A stretch of 64,000 bases of DNA from Azospirillum endophyticum (GTDB lineage: Bacteria > Pseudomonadota > Alphaproteobacteria > Azospirillales > Azospirillaceae), in contig NZ_JAENHM010000067.1 in NCBI RefSeq assembly GCF_016595245.1, positions 24,196-88,195 of the forward strand. The letters run 5' to 3'. The translations under genes were made by a program, and so were the position numbers. Below, in pieces: positions 40,970-48,737 of this stretch (the first letter of the stretch is position 1; each line of letters starts with the position of its first letter). The notes beneath the pieces are model-generated. The model was not told the DNA's origin, did no database searches, and saw nothing but the letters and a program-made list of their open reading frames with translations.

Positions 40970-41890
40970 TTGAGCGGGAGCGGCATCGAGGACGGGGCGG
41001 GGGACGGTGCGTTGCCGGCTTCCCTGACCGTCGACGCCTTCGACGTGCGGATGGCCGACATCGCCGACATCGGCCTTGAACGCCTGCAGGCGCTGTCGAT
41101 CTCGGTCGGTTGGCCACATCGCGCGGAGGACTGGCAGTTCGCGCGCGAGGTCGGCCACGGCTTCGTCGCCCTCGACGAGATCGACCGCGTCCTGGCGTCG
41201 GCGATGTGGTTTCCCTACGGCGACGATTTCGCGACCATCGGCATGGTCATGACATCCCCCCGGCTGCAATCGCTGGGGGTGGGCGAATGGCTGATGAAGC
41301 GGGTGCTGTCGGCGTCGGCGGGGCGGACCTACAGGCTCAGCGCCACCCGTGCGGCGCTGGCGCTGTACCGCCCGCTCGGCTTCGTCGGACAACGGACCGT
41401 ATTCCAATGCCAGGGCGAGGCGCGCCGGAGCGACCGCTCCGCGTCCGCGCAGCCGCGGCGGCTGGTGGAGGCCGATCTCGCGGCGGTGACGGCGCTGGAC
41501 GAACGTGCCTTCGGAACCTCGCGGGCCGGGTTGATCGCGCGGCTGTTCGGGCAGTCGGTCGGCTATGGTCTGGAGCGTGACGGCGCTCTGGCGGCTTTCG
41601 CCCTGTGCCGTCCCTTCGGCCGCGGGCATGTCGTCGGTCCGGTGGTCGCCGGAACGGACGAGGACGCGATCGCCGTGGTCCAACCCCATGTGGACGAACA
41701 TGACGGCCGTTTCCTGCGCCTGGACACCCATCTGGACGAAGGGCTTTTCCCGGTGTTCGTCGCCCGGTCGGGCCTGAGGATTCACGACACGGTGCTGACC
41801 ATGTCGCTGGGCGCGCCGCTGACCGATCCGTCGACGCGGGCGCCGGACCGTCCCGTCACCTATGCACTCGCCACCCAGGCCCTGGGTTGA
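40970..41890 (+). CDS. Double-domain GNAT acetyltransferase, paralogue of 30745
   Basis: A protein of 306 residues if it begins at TTG 40970, just downstream of GGAGAGGGGGA; no in-frame ATG is suitably placed ahead of the conserved region. The first GNAT domain (about residues 20-145) contains MVMTSPRLQSLGVGEWLMKR, where the acetyl-CoA loop is less canonical than in the paralogue (QSLGVG for RGQGLG), and LYRPLGFVGQ. The second domain (about 165-285) has AFALCRPFGRGHVVGPVV, matching the paralogue's GRGQVVGPVV. The tail YALATQALG mirrors FALASQALG. It overlaps nothing and is 40 bases ahead of the EamA transporter, with which it is probably co-transcribed. Confidence 0.8.
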   Translation: MSGSGIEDGAGDGALPASLTVDAFDVRMADIADIGLERLQALSISVGWPHRAEDWQFAREVGHGFVALDEIDRVLASAMWFPYGDDFATIGMVMTSPRLQSLGVGEWLMKRVLSASAGRTYRLSATRAALALYRPLGFVGQRTVFQCQGEARRSDRSASAQPRRLVEADLAAVTALDERAFGTSRAGLIARLFGQSVGYGLERDGALAAFALCRPFGRGHVVGPVVAGTDEDAIAVVQPHVDEHDGRFLRLDTHLDEGLFPVFVARSGLRIHDTVLTMSLGAPLTDPSTRAPDRPVTYALATQALG

Positions 41891-41930
41891 GCCGTCGGAA
41901 AATCCGGCTTCAGAAAAGGATGCGCCGATC

Positions 41931-42932
41931 ATGCCGGGACAGACGCCGGAAACCTCCGCCGGCCTGCAGTCCGAACCCGTGGCCGAGCCAGAGTCCAAGC
42001 CACCGCCCTGTCCATCGCCCAAGCCGCCCTCCGCCGGCAACCATGGTTGGGTGGTGCTTCGGCTGGTGTCCGCCGGGCTGTTCGTCGTGATGTCGCTGTT
42101 CGTCCGGCTGGCCTCCGTCGAGGCGCCGGTCGGGCAGATCGTCTTTTACCGCAGCTTCTTCGCGCTGCCCCCGATCATCGCTTATCTCATGTGGCGCCGG
42201 CAGTTCCCGTCGGCCTTGAAGACGCGACAGCCGGTCGGGCATCTGAAGCGCAACCTTTATGGCGGCGTTGCGATGGTGCTCTCCTTCGTTTCGCTGGCCT
42301 ATCTGCCTCTGGCGCTGGCGACCGCGCTGGGGTTCCTGGCTCCCCTGCTCGCCGTGCCGGCCGCGGTGCTGGTCCTGCGGGAACGGCCGGGCGCCGTGGC
42401 GATCGGCGCCGCGTTGGCCGGCTTCGTCGGGGTGGTCCTGATGCTGGCACCGGCCTTCGAGGGACCGACGCTGGATCGCGACACCATCTTCGGGGTGGCG
42501 TCCGGTCTGGCGATGGCGGTCGCCACCGCGGCGGGTCGGGTCCAGATCAAGACGCTGACCGCGACCGAGGCACCGGGGACCATCGCCTTCTATTTCGCCG
42601 CCATCTGCGCGCTTGGCGGTCTGGCGAGCTGGCCGTTCGGCTGGATCGACCCGACCGGGCCGTCCTTGGCCTACCTGATCGGGGCCGGGGTCTCCGGCGG
42701 GCTGGCGCACATCACCATGACCGAGGCGATGGCCCGGGCCCCGGTTTCGATCCAGGCCCCGTTCGATTACACCGCCATGCTGTGGGCGCTGATCCTCGAC
42801 GCGCTGATCTTCGGCCTGCTGCCGTCTCCGGTCAGCCTGGCGGGCGCCGCCGTGATCGCGGCCTCGGCGCTGGTGATTCCCCTGGCCGGCCGGCTCAATG
42901 CCCGGCCCGGCGCGCTGCGGCCCGCGCGCTGA
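41931..42932 (+). CDS. EamA-family (DMT) membrane transporter
   Basis: A protein of 333 residues from ATG 41931. A Pro-rich cytoplasmic N-terminus (residues 1-40) precedes ten predicted membrane helices in two EamA repeats. Marks: ASVEAPVGQIVFYRSFFALP in the first repeat, LPLALATALGFLAPLLAV, and PFDYTAMLWALILDALIFG in the second. Proteins of this superfamily export amino acids, metabolites or, less often, import. It is downstream of the GNAT gene, so export of an acetylated or surplus amino compound is a reasonable guess. It converges with the DadA-like gene ending at 42955. Confidence 0.85.
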   Translation: MPGQTPETSAGLQSEPVAEPESKPPPCPSPKPPSAGNHGWVVLRLVSAGLFVVMSLFVRLASVEAPVGQIVFYRSFFALPPIIAYLMWRRQFPSALKTRQPVGHLKRNLYGGVAMVLSFVSLAYLPLALATALGFLAPLLAVPAAVLVLRERPGAVAIGAALAGFVGVVLMLAPAFEGPTLDRDTIFGVASGLAMAVATAAGRVQIKTLTATEAPGTIAFYFAAICALGGLASWPFGWIDPTGPSLAYLIGAGVSGGLAHITMTEAMARAPVSIQAPFDYTAMLWALILDALIFGLLPSPVSLAGAAVIAASALVIPLAGRLNARPGALRPAR

Positions 42933-42954
42933 GAAGCGGGCCGGCACGCCGCCG

Positions 42955-44085
42955 TCAGTCTTGGGCTGCCTGTACGGTGGTCGGGAAGCGGTCGATGCGG
43001 AAGTCCTGCAGCGGCGTGTCGGTGCGCCCGGTGGCGATGATCTCCGCCATCACGTCGCCGACGCCGGGGCCGAGCTGGAAGCCGTGGCCGCTGAAGCCGA
43101 AGGCGTGGAACAGGCCCGGCGTCGTCGCCGACGGTCCCATGACCGGCAGCTTGTCGGCGACATAGCCCTCGCAGCCGGACCAGGTGCGGATCACCGTGAC
43201 GTCGGCCAGCGCGGGCAGCAGCCGGACCAGGGCGCGCAATTGTCCGGGCAGCCGCGCCGGGTCCGCCTTGGCGTGGCCGGGATCGAGCGCCACCGGCACG
43301 CGCTCGGCGCCGCCGCCGAAGACGATGTTGCCGCGCTCCACCTGACGGAGGTAGCCGTCTCCCCCGGCACGCGACCACATGCCCACCACCGGCAGGACCC
43401 GGTGGGGCAGGGGTTCGGTCACGCCCATCTGCGGTCCGAGCGCCGTCATCGGCACCGTCTCGCCGAAGGCCGCGGCGACGCGGGCGCCCCAGGCGCCGGC
43501 CGCGTTCAGCAGGCACTCCGCCGCGAAGCGGCCCCGCTGCGTCACCGCCTCGAATCCCGAACCGGTCGCCGACACCTCCACCGGTCCGCAATCCTCGACG
43601 ATCTCGGCGCCCAGGCGGCGGGCCGCGTCGGCGAAGGCCGGGGCGATCAGCCGCGGGTTGCCGCTGCCGTCCTGCGGGGAGAAGGAGGCGGCGATGGCGC
43701 CCGGCCCAAGCCCGGGAAAGCGGCGGCGGATCTCCGGCGGCGACAACTCGTCGAGGTCCAGCCCCCAGGGCCGCGCGTCGGCGCTGAAGCGGCGCATGTC
43801 GGCCAGGCCATCCTCGTCGAACACCAGACGCAGATGACCGGTGGCGCGGAACTCCACATCACGGCCCAGCAGCCGCTCCGCCTCGCCCCACAGCGCCCGC
43901 GACCGGTGGGCGAGCGGCAGCTGCGGCAGGTAGCGTCCGGTGCGGCGGATGTTGCCGAAGGATGCGACCGTGGCGCCCGCGCCGACCCGGCCGCGATCCA
44001 GCAGCGTGACGTTCAGGCCGCGCCGGGCCAGGAAGAAGGCGGCGGCCGATCCCATCAACCCGCCACCCAGCACGATAACCCTCAT
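42955..44085 (-). CDS. DadA/HcnC-like FAD-dependent dehydrogenase subunit
   Basis: A protein of 376 residues from ATG 44085 with GGGAG six bases upstream. FAD motif VIVLGGGLMGSAAAFFLARR (residues 3-22), LDRGRVGAGATVASFGNIRR, and the late contact HAFGFSGHGFQLGPGVG. It belongs to the DAO family branch with SoxB, HcnC and the opine-oxidase subunit OoxB. It is divergent from a hyuA-hyuB operon that ends in genes for the two iron-sulfur/FAD partner subunits of such complexes (48429, 48734). I therefore infer it is the catalytic subunit of a three-part amino-acid/opine dehydrogenase. A pair of LysR-type boxes lies in the shared 247-base control region. Alternative: an independent D-amino-acid oxidase. 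Confidence 0.84.
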   Translation of the reverse strand: MRVIVLGGGLMGSAAAFFLARRGLNVTLLDRGRVGAGATVASFGNIRRTGRYLPQLPLAHRSRALWGEAERLLGRDVEFRATGHLRLVFDEDGLADMRRFSADARPWGLDLDELSPPEIRRRFPGLGPGAIAASFSPQDGSGNPRLIAPAFADAARRLGAEIVEDCGPVEVSATGSGFEAVTQRGRFAAECLLNAAGAWGARVAAAFGETVPMTALGPQMGVTEPLPHRVLPVVGMWSRAGGDGYLRQVERGNIVFGGGAERVPVALDPGHAKADPARLPGQLRALVRLLPALADVTVIRTWSGCEGYVADKLPVMGPSATTPGLFHAFGFSGHGFQLGPGVGDVMAEIIATGRTDTPLQDFRIDRFPTTVQAAQD

Positions 44086-44180
44086 CGACCCCTCCCAACA
44101 CCCGAGCGGACGCGGCTCCGCCCCGGCGCCCAGGCTGCCTACGGCCGGCAGGCGGGTCAAAGACGGGTTGGGCATGAGCC

Positions 44181-44239
44181 CATAAGGCCGGGCTATGGAT
44201 CGGGCGATGAGGGGCGCGATGCATAAGTCCGCCTTATGC
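44181..44239. promoter_or_regulatory. Two LysR-type boxes between the FAD gene and hyuA
   Basis: GCATAAGTCCGCCTTATGC (44221-44239) is a perfect 7-base-arm dyad with the T-N11-A form of LysR sites (ATAAG-N5-CTTAT). CATAAGGCCGGGCTATG (44181-44197) is a weaker copy. Centre-to-centre distance is about 41 bases, four helical turns, as expected for a regulator bound on one face. Confidence 0.55.
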
Positions 44240-44332
44240 GTTTGCGTCCATTGGGTCTTAGACCGCCGGTGTTCCGCCATGTCAGCCTTCCGTCCAGATC
44301 AGGCACAGGCTGACTTCAGGAAGGGATCCGAA

Positions 44333-46423
44333 ATGGACGGCGGCATGGAGCGCGGCAGGGATGGCGGCGCGGCGGTTCCGGAGGTCGATTGGAAGGTCGG
44401 CGTCGACATCGGCGGGACCTTCATCGATTTCTGCGCGCTGGAAACCCGGTCGGGGCGGGTGGCCTCGCTGAAGGTGCTGACGACGCCGGACGATCCCGGC
44501 GCCGAGCTGATGACCGGCCTGACATTGCTGGCCGAGCGCGAGGGGCTGGATCCGCGCGCCGTCACCCGCTTCGTGCACGGCACGACGGTGGGGATGAACA
44601 CGGTGATCCAGCGCAAGGGCGCGCCGCTGGCGCTGCTGACCAATGCCAGCTTCGAGGATGTCATCGAACTCGCCCGGCTGCGCATGCCCGACACCTATTC
44701 GCTGTTCTGCTCGCGCCCCGACCAGCTGGTGTCCCGCGACATGGTCTTCGGCATTCCCGCCCGCCTGCGATCGGACGGCACCGAGCGTCAGGCCCCCGAC
44801 AGGGCGGCCGTCGCCGACGCCGTCGCCGCCATCCGCGCCAAGGGGGCGCTGGGCGTCGTCGTCTCCTTCCTGCATTCCTGGCGCGACGATGCCCAGGAAA
44901 GCGCGGTGAAGGAGGAGGTCGCCCGGCTGGCCCCGGAGCTGTTCGTCTTCACCTCGGCCGAGGTCTGGCCGGTGATCCGTGAATATGAGCGGACGACGAC
45001 GGCGATCCTGAATGCCTATGTCCATCCGCGGATTTCCGGCTATCTGTCGGCGCTGGAGGAGCGGCTGGCCGGCCGCGGGGTGCCGGCCCGCCCGCTGCTG
45101 ACCAAGTCCAACGGCGGCGTGATGAACGCGGCGGAGGGCAAGCGGGCCTGCGTCCACATGCTGCTGTCCGGCGCCGCCTCCGGTGTCAACGGCGCGGCCT
45201 GGCTGGCCCGGCAGGCGGGGGAGCCCCGCATCCTGACGCTCGACATCGGCGGCACTTCCGCCGATTTCGCCCTGATCATCGACGGTCAGGCCCGGTTCGG
45301 CGTCGGCGAGATGATCGGCGAGTTTCCGCTGCACATCCCGTCGGTTTCGGTCAGTTCCATCGGCATCGGCGGCGGGTCGATCGCCAGCGTCGACGGGCAG
45401 GGGGTGCTGCGCGTGGGGCCGGAGTCCGCCGGATCGACACCGGGCCCGGCTTGCTATGGCCGTGGCGGCGAGTGGGCGACGGTGACCGACGCCATGGTGG
45501 TGTGCGGTTGGCTCGGCCACAGCCAGATGGCTTACGGGCAGCTGCGGATGGATGCCGACCTCGCCCGGGCCGCGGTGGGGCGGCTGGCCGATCGGCTGGG
45601 CCGTTCGCTGGAGGCCACCGCCCAGGCCATCCTCGACGTCGCGGTGTCGGAAATGTTCGCGGAGGTCGAGAAGATGGCCGCGCGCGCCGGCGTCGACGTG
45701 CGCGATTTCGCCCTGATGCCCTTCGGCGGCGGCGGTCCGATGCTGGGGGTGTTCCTGGCGCGCGAGCTGGGGATGTCGCGCGTCGTCGCTCCGCGCTGGC
45801 CGGGCGTGGTGTCGGCGCTGGGCGGGCTGGTCGCCGACCTGCGGGGCGATTTCGTCCGCACCCTGTTCGCCGACCTGGATGCCGGGCTGATGCCGGTGCT
45901 GCGCGAGGCGTTCGCCGCGATGGGCAGGGAAGGGCGCGACTGGCTCGCCGCGCAGGGCCATTCCGGGGCCGCCGAGCTTGGGATCGTCGCCGACATGCGC
46001 TATGCCGGCCAGAGCTACGAGATCGAGACGCCGCTGCGCCCCGACTGGCTGGACGGCGACGATCCCGGCGCCATCGCCGACGCCTTCCACGCGACGCATG
46101 CGCGGCTCTATGATTTCGACGACCCCGACGGCCGGATCGAGATCGTCAACCTGCGCCTGTCGGCGATCGGAAACGGCCCGGCGCTGCATTTCCCCATGGC
46201 GGAGGAGGAAGCGAGTGCCGCCTCGGCGGAACGGACCGTTCCAATCTTCACCGGCGGCGCCGTGACCCCGGTCGGGCTGTACCGCCGCGCGGAACTGCCG
46301 GCCGGCGCGCGCTTCCAGGGGCCGGCCATCGTCGCCCAGGAGGACACGACCTTCGCCATTCCGGCCGGGACCGAAGCCCGCGTAGACGCGCACCTCAATC
46401 TCCACCTGACCTTTGCGGAGTGA
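44333..46423 (+). CDS. hyuA: Hydantoinase/oxoprolinase subunit A (HyuA)
   Basis: A protein of 696 residues from ATG 44333, preceded by AGGAAGGG seven bases away. ATPase-type phosphate motif VGVDIGGTFIDFCALE (about residues 22-37), RFVHGTTVGMNTVIQRKGAP, the hydantoinase A core TLDIGGTSADFALI (about 302-315), and GGSIASVDGQGVLRVGPESA with GPACYGRGG. With HyuB it forms an ATP-dependent amidohydrolase that opens hydantoins, N-methylhydantoin, 5-oxoproline or related lactams, or, in the acetone-carboxylase-like branch, carboxylates. First gene of a coupled four-gene operon; hyuB follows with overlapping or near-overlapping codons. Confidence 0.93.
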   Translation: MDGGMERGRDGGAAVPEVDWKVGVDIGGTFIDFCALETRSGRVASLKVLTTPDDPGAELMTGLTLLAEREGLDPRAVTRFVHGTTVGMNTVIQRKGAPLALLTNASFEDVIELARLRMPDTYSLFCSRPDQLVSRDMVFGIPARLRSDGTERQAPDRAAVADAVAAIRAKGALGVVVSFLHSWRDDAQESAVKEEVARLAPELFVFTSAEVWPVIREYERTTTAILNAYVHPRISGYLSALEERLAGRGVPARPLLTKSNGGVMNAAEGKRACVHMLLSGAASGVNGAAWLARQAGEPRILTLDIGGTSADFALIIDGQARFGVGEMIGEFPLHIPSVSVSSIGIGGGSIASVDGQGVLRVGPESAGSTPGPACYGRGGEWATVTDAMVVCGWLGHSQMAYGQLRMDADLARAAVGRLADRLGRSLEATAQAILDVAVSEMFAEVEKMAARAGVDVRDFALMPFGGGGPMLGVFLARELGMSRVVAPRWPGVVSALGGLVADLRGDFVRTLFADLDAGLMPVLREAFAAMGREGRDWLAAQGHSGAAELGIVADMRYAGQSYEIETPLRPDWLDGDDPGAIADAFHATHARLYDFDDPDGRIEIVNLRLSAIGNGPALHFPMAEEEASAASAERTVPIFTGGAVTPVGLYRRAELPAGARFQGPAIVAQEDTTFAIPAGTEARVDAHLNLHLTFAE

Positions 46424-46428
46424 CGCCT

Positions 46429-48432
46429 GTGTTTGACCGACCTGCTTTCGATAGGATGAAGCTTCAGGTTCTGGCGAACCACGCGCGGTCGGCGGCCGAG
46501 AACATGGCCCACACGCTGCAGCGCACCGCCCATTCCGCCTTCGTCAAGGAGACGGAGGATTTCACCGTGATGCTGCTGAACCGCCGGGGCGAGACCTTCG
46601 GCGTGCCGATCGAGCTGGGGGCGACCTGGTATCCCGGCCTGACCTACGGCCGCGCCATCGCCATGATCGACGATTACCGGCCCGGCGACGTCGCCTTCAC
46701 CAACGATCCCTATTCCGGCTTCGTCGCCACCCACGCGCCCGACACCCATCTGTGGAAGCCGGTCTTCTTCGAGGACGAGATCATCGCCTGGACCGGCGGG
46801 CACATCCACAACACCGACATGGGCGGCGCCGTCCCGGCCTCGCTGTCGCGGGCGCTGACCGAAATCCATCAGGAAGGCATCCGGTTCCCGCCGATGAAGC
46901 TGGTCCGCGAAGGGGTGTTCGACGAGCAGATCCTGCGCATCATGACCGCCAACGTCCGCAAGCCCGACCTGAACATCGGCGACATCAAGGCGCTGGTCGG
47001 CGCGCTCAATACCGGCGAGCGCAAGATCCTCGCCATGGTCGAGAAGTTCGGCAAGACCGCCTTCCTCGACGGCGTCGAGGCGCTGCTGGACCATGCCGAG
47101 GCGCAGGCGCGCGACGTCCTGCGCGCAATGCCCGACGGACGATGGGAGTTCGCCGACTATGCCGACGAGGATTCCGTCACGGCCAACCCCTGCCGCCTGA
47201 AACTGACGCTTACCATCCAGGGGGACGAGGCGGTCCTGGACTTCACCGGATCGGACCCGCAGCTCGCCTCCTCGCTCAACGTGCCGTCGGGCGGCGATCC
47301 GCGCCACACCATCCTGCTGGTCGGCGTCTATTACGTCCTCTACACCCTCAACCCGAAAATCCTGCTCAACACCGGACTGACCCGGCCCTTCACCTGCATC
47401 GCCCCGGAAGGGACGGTCCTGAACCCGGTCTTCCCGGCGGCGGTGGGGATGCGGTCGCTCACCTGCGCGCGTCTGCGCTCGGTGATCTTCGGCGCCTTCT
47501 CCCGGGCGGTGCCGGGGCGGCTTCCGGCGGCGCCGGCCGGCAACAACTGTATCGTCAACGTGATGACGACCGACGAGCGGACGGGCGGCCGCATCATCGC
47601 CGCGGTCAATCCGGTGGTCGGCGGCGGCGGCGGCATGCCGCACCGCGATGGCACCAACGGGTCGGGCGCCGACGCCGCCTATCTGAAGAACACGCCGATC
47701 GAGATCACCGAGATGGAGACCCCGGTTGAGTTCGTCCGCTATGGCTTGGCGACCGACAGCGGCGGGCCCGGGCGCTGGCGCGGCGGATTGGCCACCCATA
47801 TGGCCTTCCGCGTCTTCGCCCCCGACACCCGGATCACCGCGCGCAACCGGGACCGCGGCTTCTTCCGCCCCTGGGGCGTGCTGGGCGGCCGGGCGGCCGG
47901 GCTGTCGGACATGGTGGTCAATCCCGGCACGCCGGGGGAAAAGCGGCTGGGCAACATCGACACCGCCGTGCTCCAGCCGGGCGACGTGCTCGACATCCGC
48001 TCGGCGGGCGGCGGCGGGCGGGGCGACCCGTTCACCCGCGAGGCATGGCGGGTGGCGCAGGACGTGCTGCGCGGCTACGTCTCGCTGGAGGCCGCGGAGC
48101 GGGAGTATGGGGTCGTCATCCGCGACGGAGTCCTGGACACCGACGCCACCGACCGGCTGCGTGCGACCCGGCCGGCCCCCACCGGGCATTTCCATTACGG
48201 TCCCGAGCGCGAGGGCTACGAGCGCCAATGGACGCCGGCCGCCTATGATTTCCTTACGCGGACCCTCGCCGGCCTGCCGATCCATTGGCGCTTCTTCGCC
48301 AAGACCGAGATCTTCAGTCGCATGGGCGGCCGTGCCGGGGCCGAAGGAGTGGAAGCAGCGCTGGACGAGGTCCATGCCCGCTTCCCCGAGATGCCGCGGT
48401 CCAAGGCCCCCGCCCGGGAGGCGGCGGAATGA
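46429..48432 (+). CDS. hyuB: Hydantoinase/oxoprolinase subunit B (HyuB)
   Basis: A protein of 667 residues from GTG 46429, which has GGAG eight bases upstream; another GTG at 46420 overlaps the hyuA stop. HyuB features: ARSAAENMAHTLQRTAHSAF near the start, GATWYPGLTYGRAI, NDPYSGFVATHAPDTHLWKP (about residues 87-106), GGHIHNTDMGGAVP, SLNVPSGGDPRH and the Gly-rich loop GGGGGMPHRDGTNGSGADA. It supplies the hydrolytic half of the HyuAB enzyme in the cytoplasm. Its stop overlaps the start of the [2Fe-2S] gene (ATGA), tying expression to the following dehydrogenase subunits. Confidence 0.93.
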   Translation: MFDRPAFDRMKLQVLANHARSAAENMAHTLQRTAHSAFVKETEDFTVMLLNRRGETFGVPIELGATWYPGLTYGRAIAMIDDYRPGDVAFTNDPYSGFVATHAPDTHLWKPVFFEDEIIAWTGGHIHNTDMGGAVPASLSRALTEIHQEGIRFPPMKLVREGVFDEQILRIMTANVRKPDLNIGDIKALVGALNTGERKILAMVEKFGKTAFLDGVEALLDHAEAQARDVLRAMPDGRWEFADYADEDSVTANPCRLKLTLTIQGDEAVLDFTGSDPQLASSLNVPSGGDPRHTILLVGVYYVLYTLNPKILLNTGLTRPFTCIAPEGTVLNPVFPAAVGMRSLTCARLRSVIFGAFSRAVPGRLPAAPAGNNCIVNVMTTDERTGGRIIAAVNPVVGGGGGMPHRDGTNGSGADAAYLKNTPIEITEMETPVEFVRYGLATDSGGPGRWRGGLATHMAFRVFAPDTRITARNRDRGFFRPWGVLGGRAAGLSDMVVNPGTPGEKRLGNIDTAVLQPGDVLDIRSAGGGGRGDPFTREAWRVAQDVLRGYVSLEAAEREYGVVIRDGVLDTDATDRLRATRPAPTGHFHYGPEREGYERQWTPAAYDFLTRTLAGLPIHWRFFAKTEIFSRMGGRAGAEGVEAALDEVHARFPEMPRSKAPAREAAE

Positions 48433-48737
48433 GCGGGATGGCCGGCGGCCGGCTGGTCAGGCTGGCCGAAACGGGACGGGCGCCGGTCCGCTTCCTGCTG
48501 GATGGCGTGGAGCGCGTGGCCCTGGCGGGCGATACGGTGCTGACGGCGGTCCTCACCAATGCCCCGGCGCTGCGGCAGGCGGAGTTCGGCCCGGAACAGC
48601 GTGCCGGCTTCTGCCTGATGGGGGCCTGCCAGGATTGCTGGATCTGGCAGGAGCAGGGGCCGCGCATCCGTGCCTGTTCAACTCCGGTCGCCGACGGCAT
48701 GCGGCTGCTGACCCGGACGCGGGAGGATTGGCCATGA
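48429..48737 (+). CDS. [2Fe-2S] subunit of a multi-subunit amino-acid dehydrogenase (HcnA-like)
   Basis: A protein of 102 residues beginning with ATG 48429, overlapping the hyuB stop by four bases. Residues 60-85 hold the plant-ferredoxin-type cluster motif GFCLMGACQDCWIW with a fourth Cys in IRACSTP, i.e. C-x4-C-x2-C-x(n)-C. Size and motif match the small subunit of hydrogen cyanide synthase (HcnA) and of opine or D-hydroxyproline dehydrogenases (Fer2_4 domain). It passes electrons between the FAD subunits. The stop overlaps the next gene's start (ATGA). Confidence 0.87.
   Translation: MSGMAGGRLVRLAETGRAPVRFLLDGVERVALAGDTVLTAVLTNAPALRQAEFGPEQRAGFCLMGACQDCWIWQEQGPRIRACSTPVADGMRLLTRTREDWP

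Noticed and set aside
46108..48375. A 755-codon minus-strand open frame opposite hyuB
   Set aside because: Antisense to a strongly recognised gene; long only because stop codons are rare in GC-rich DNA.
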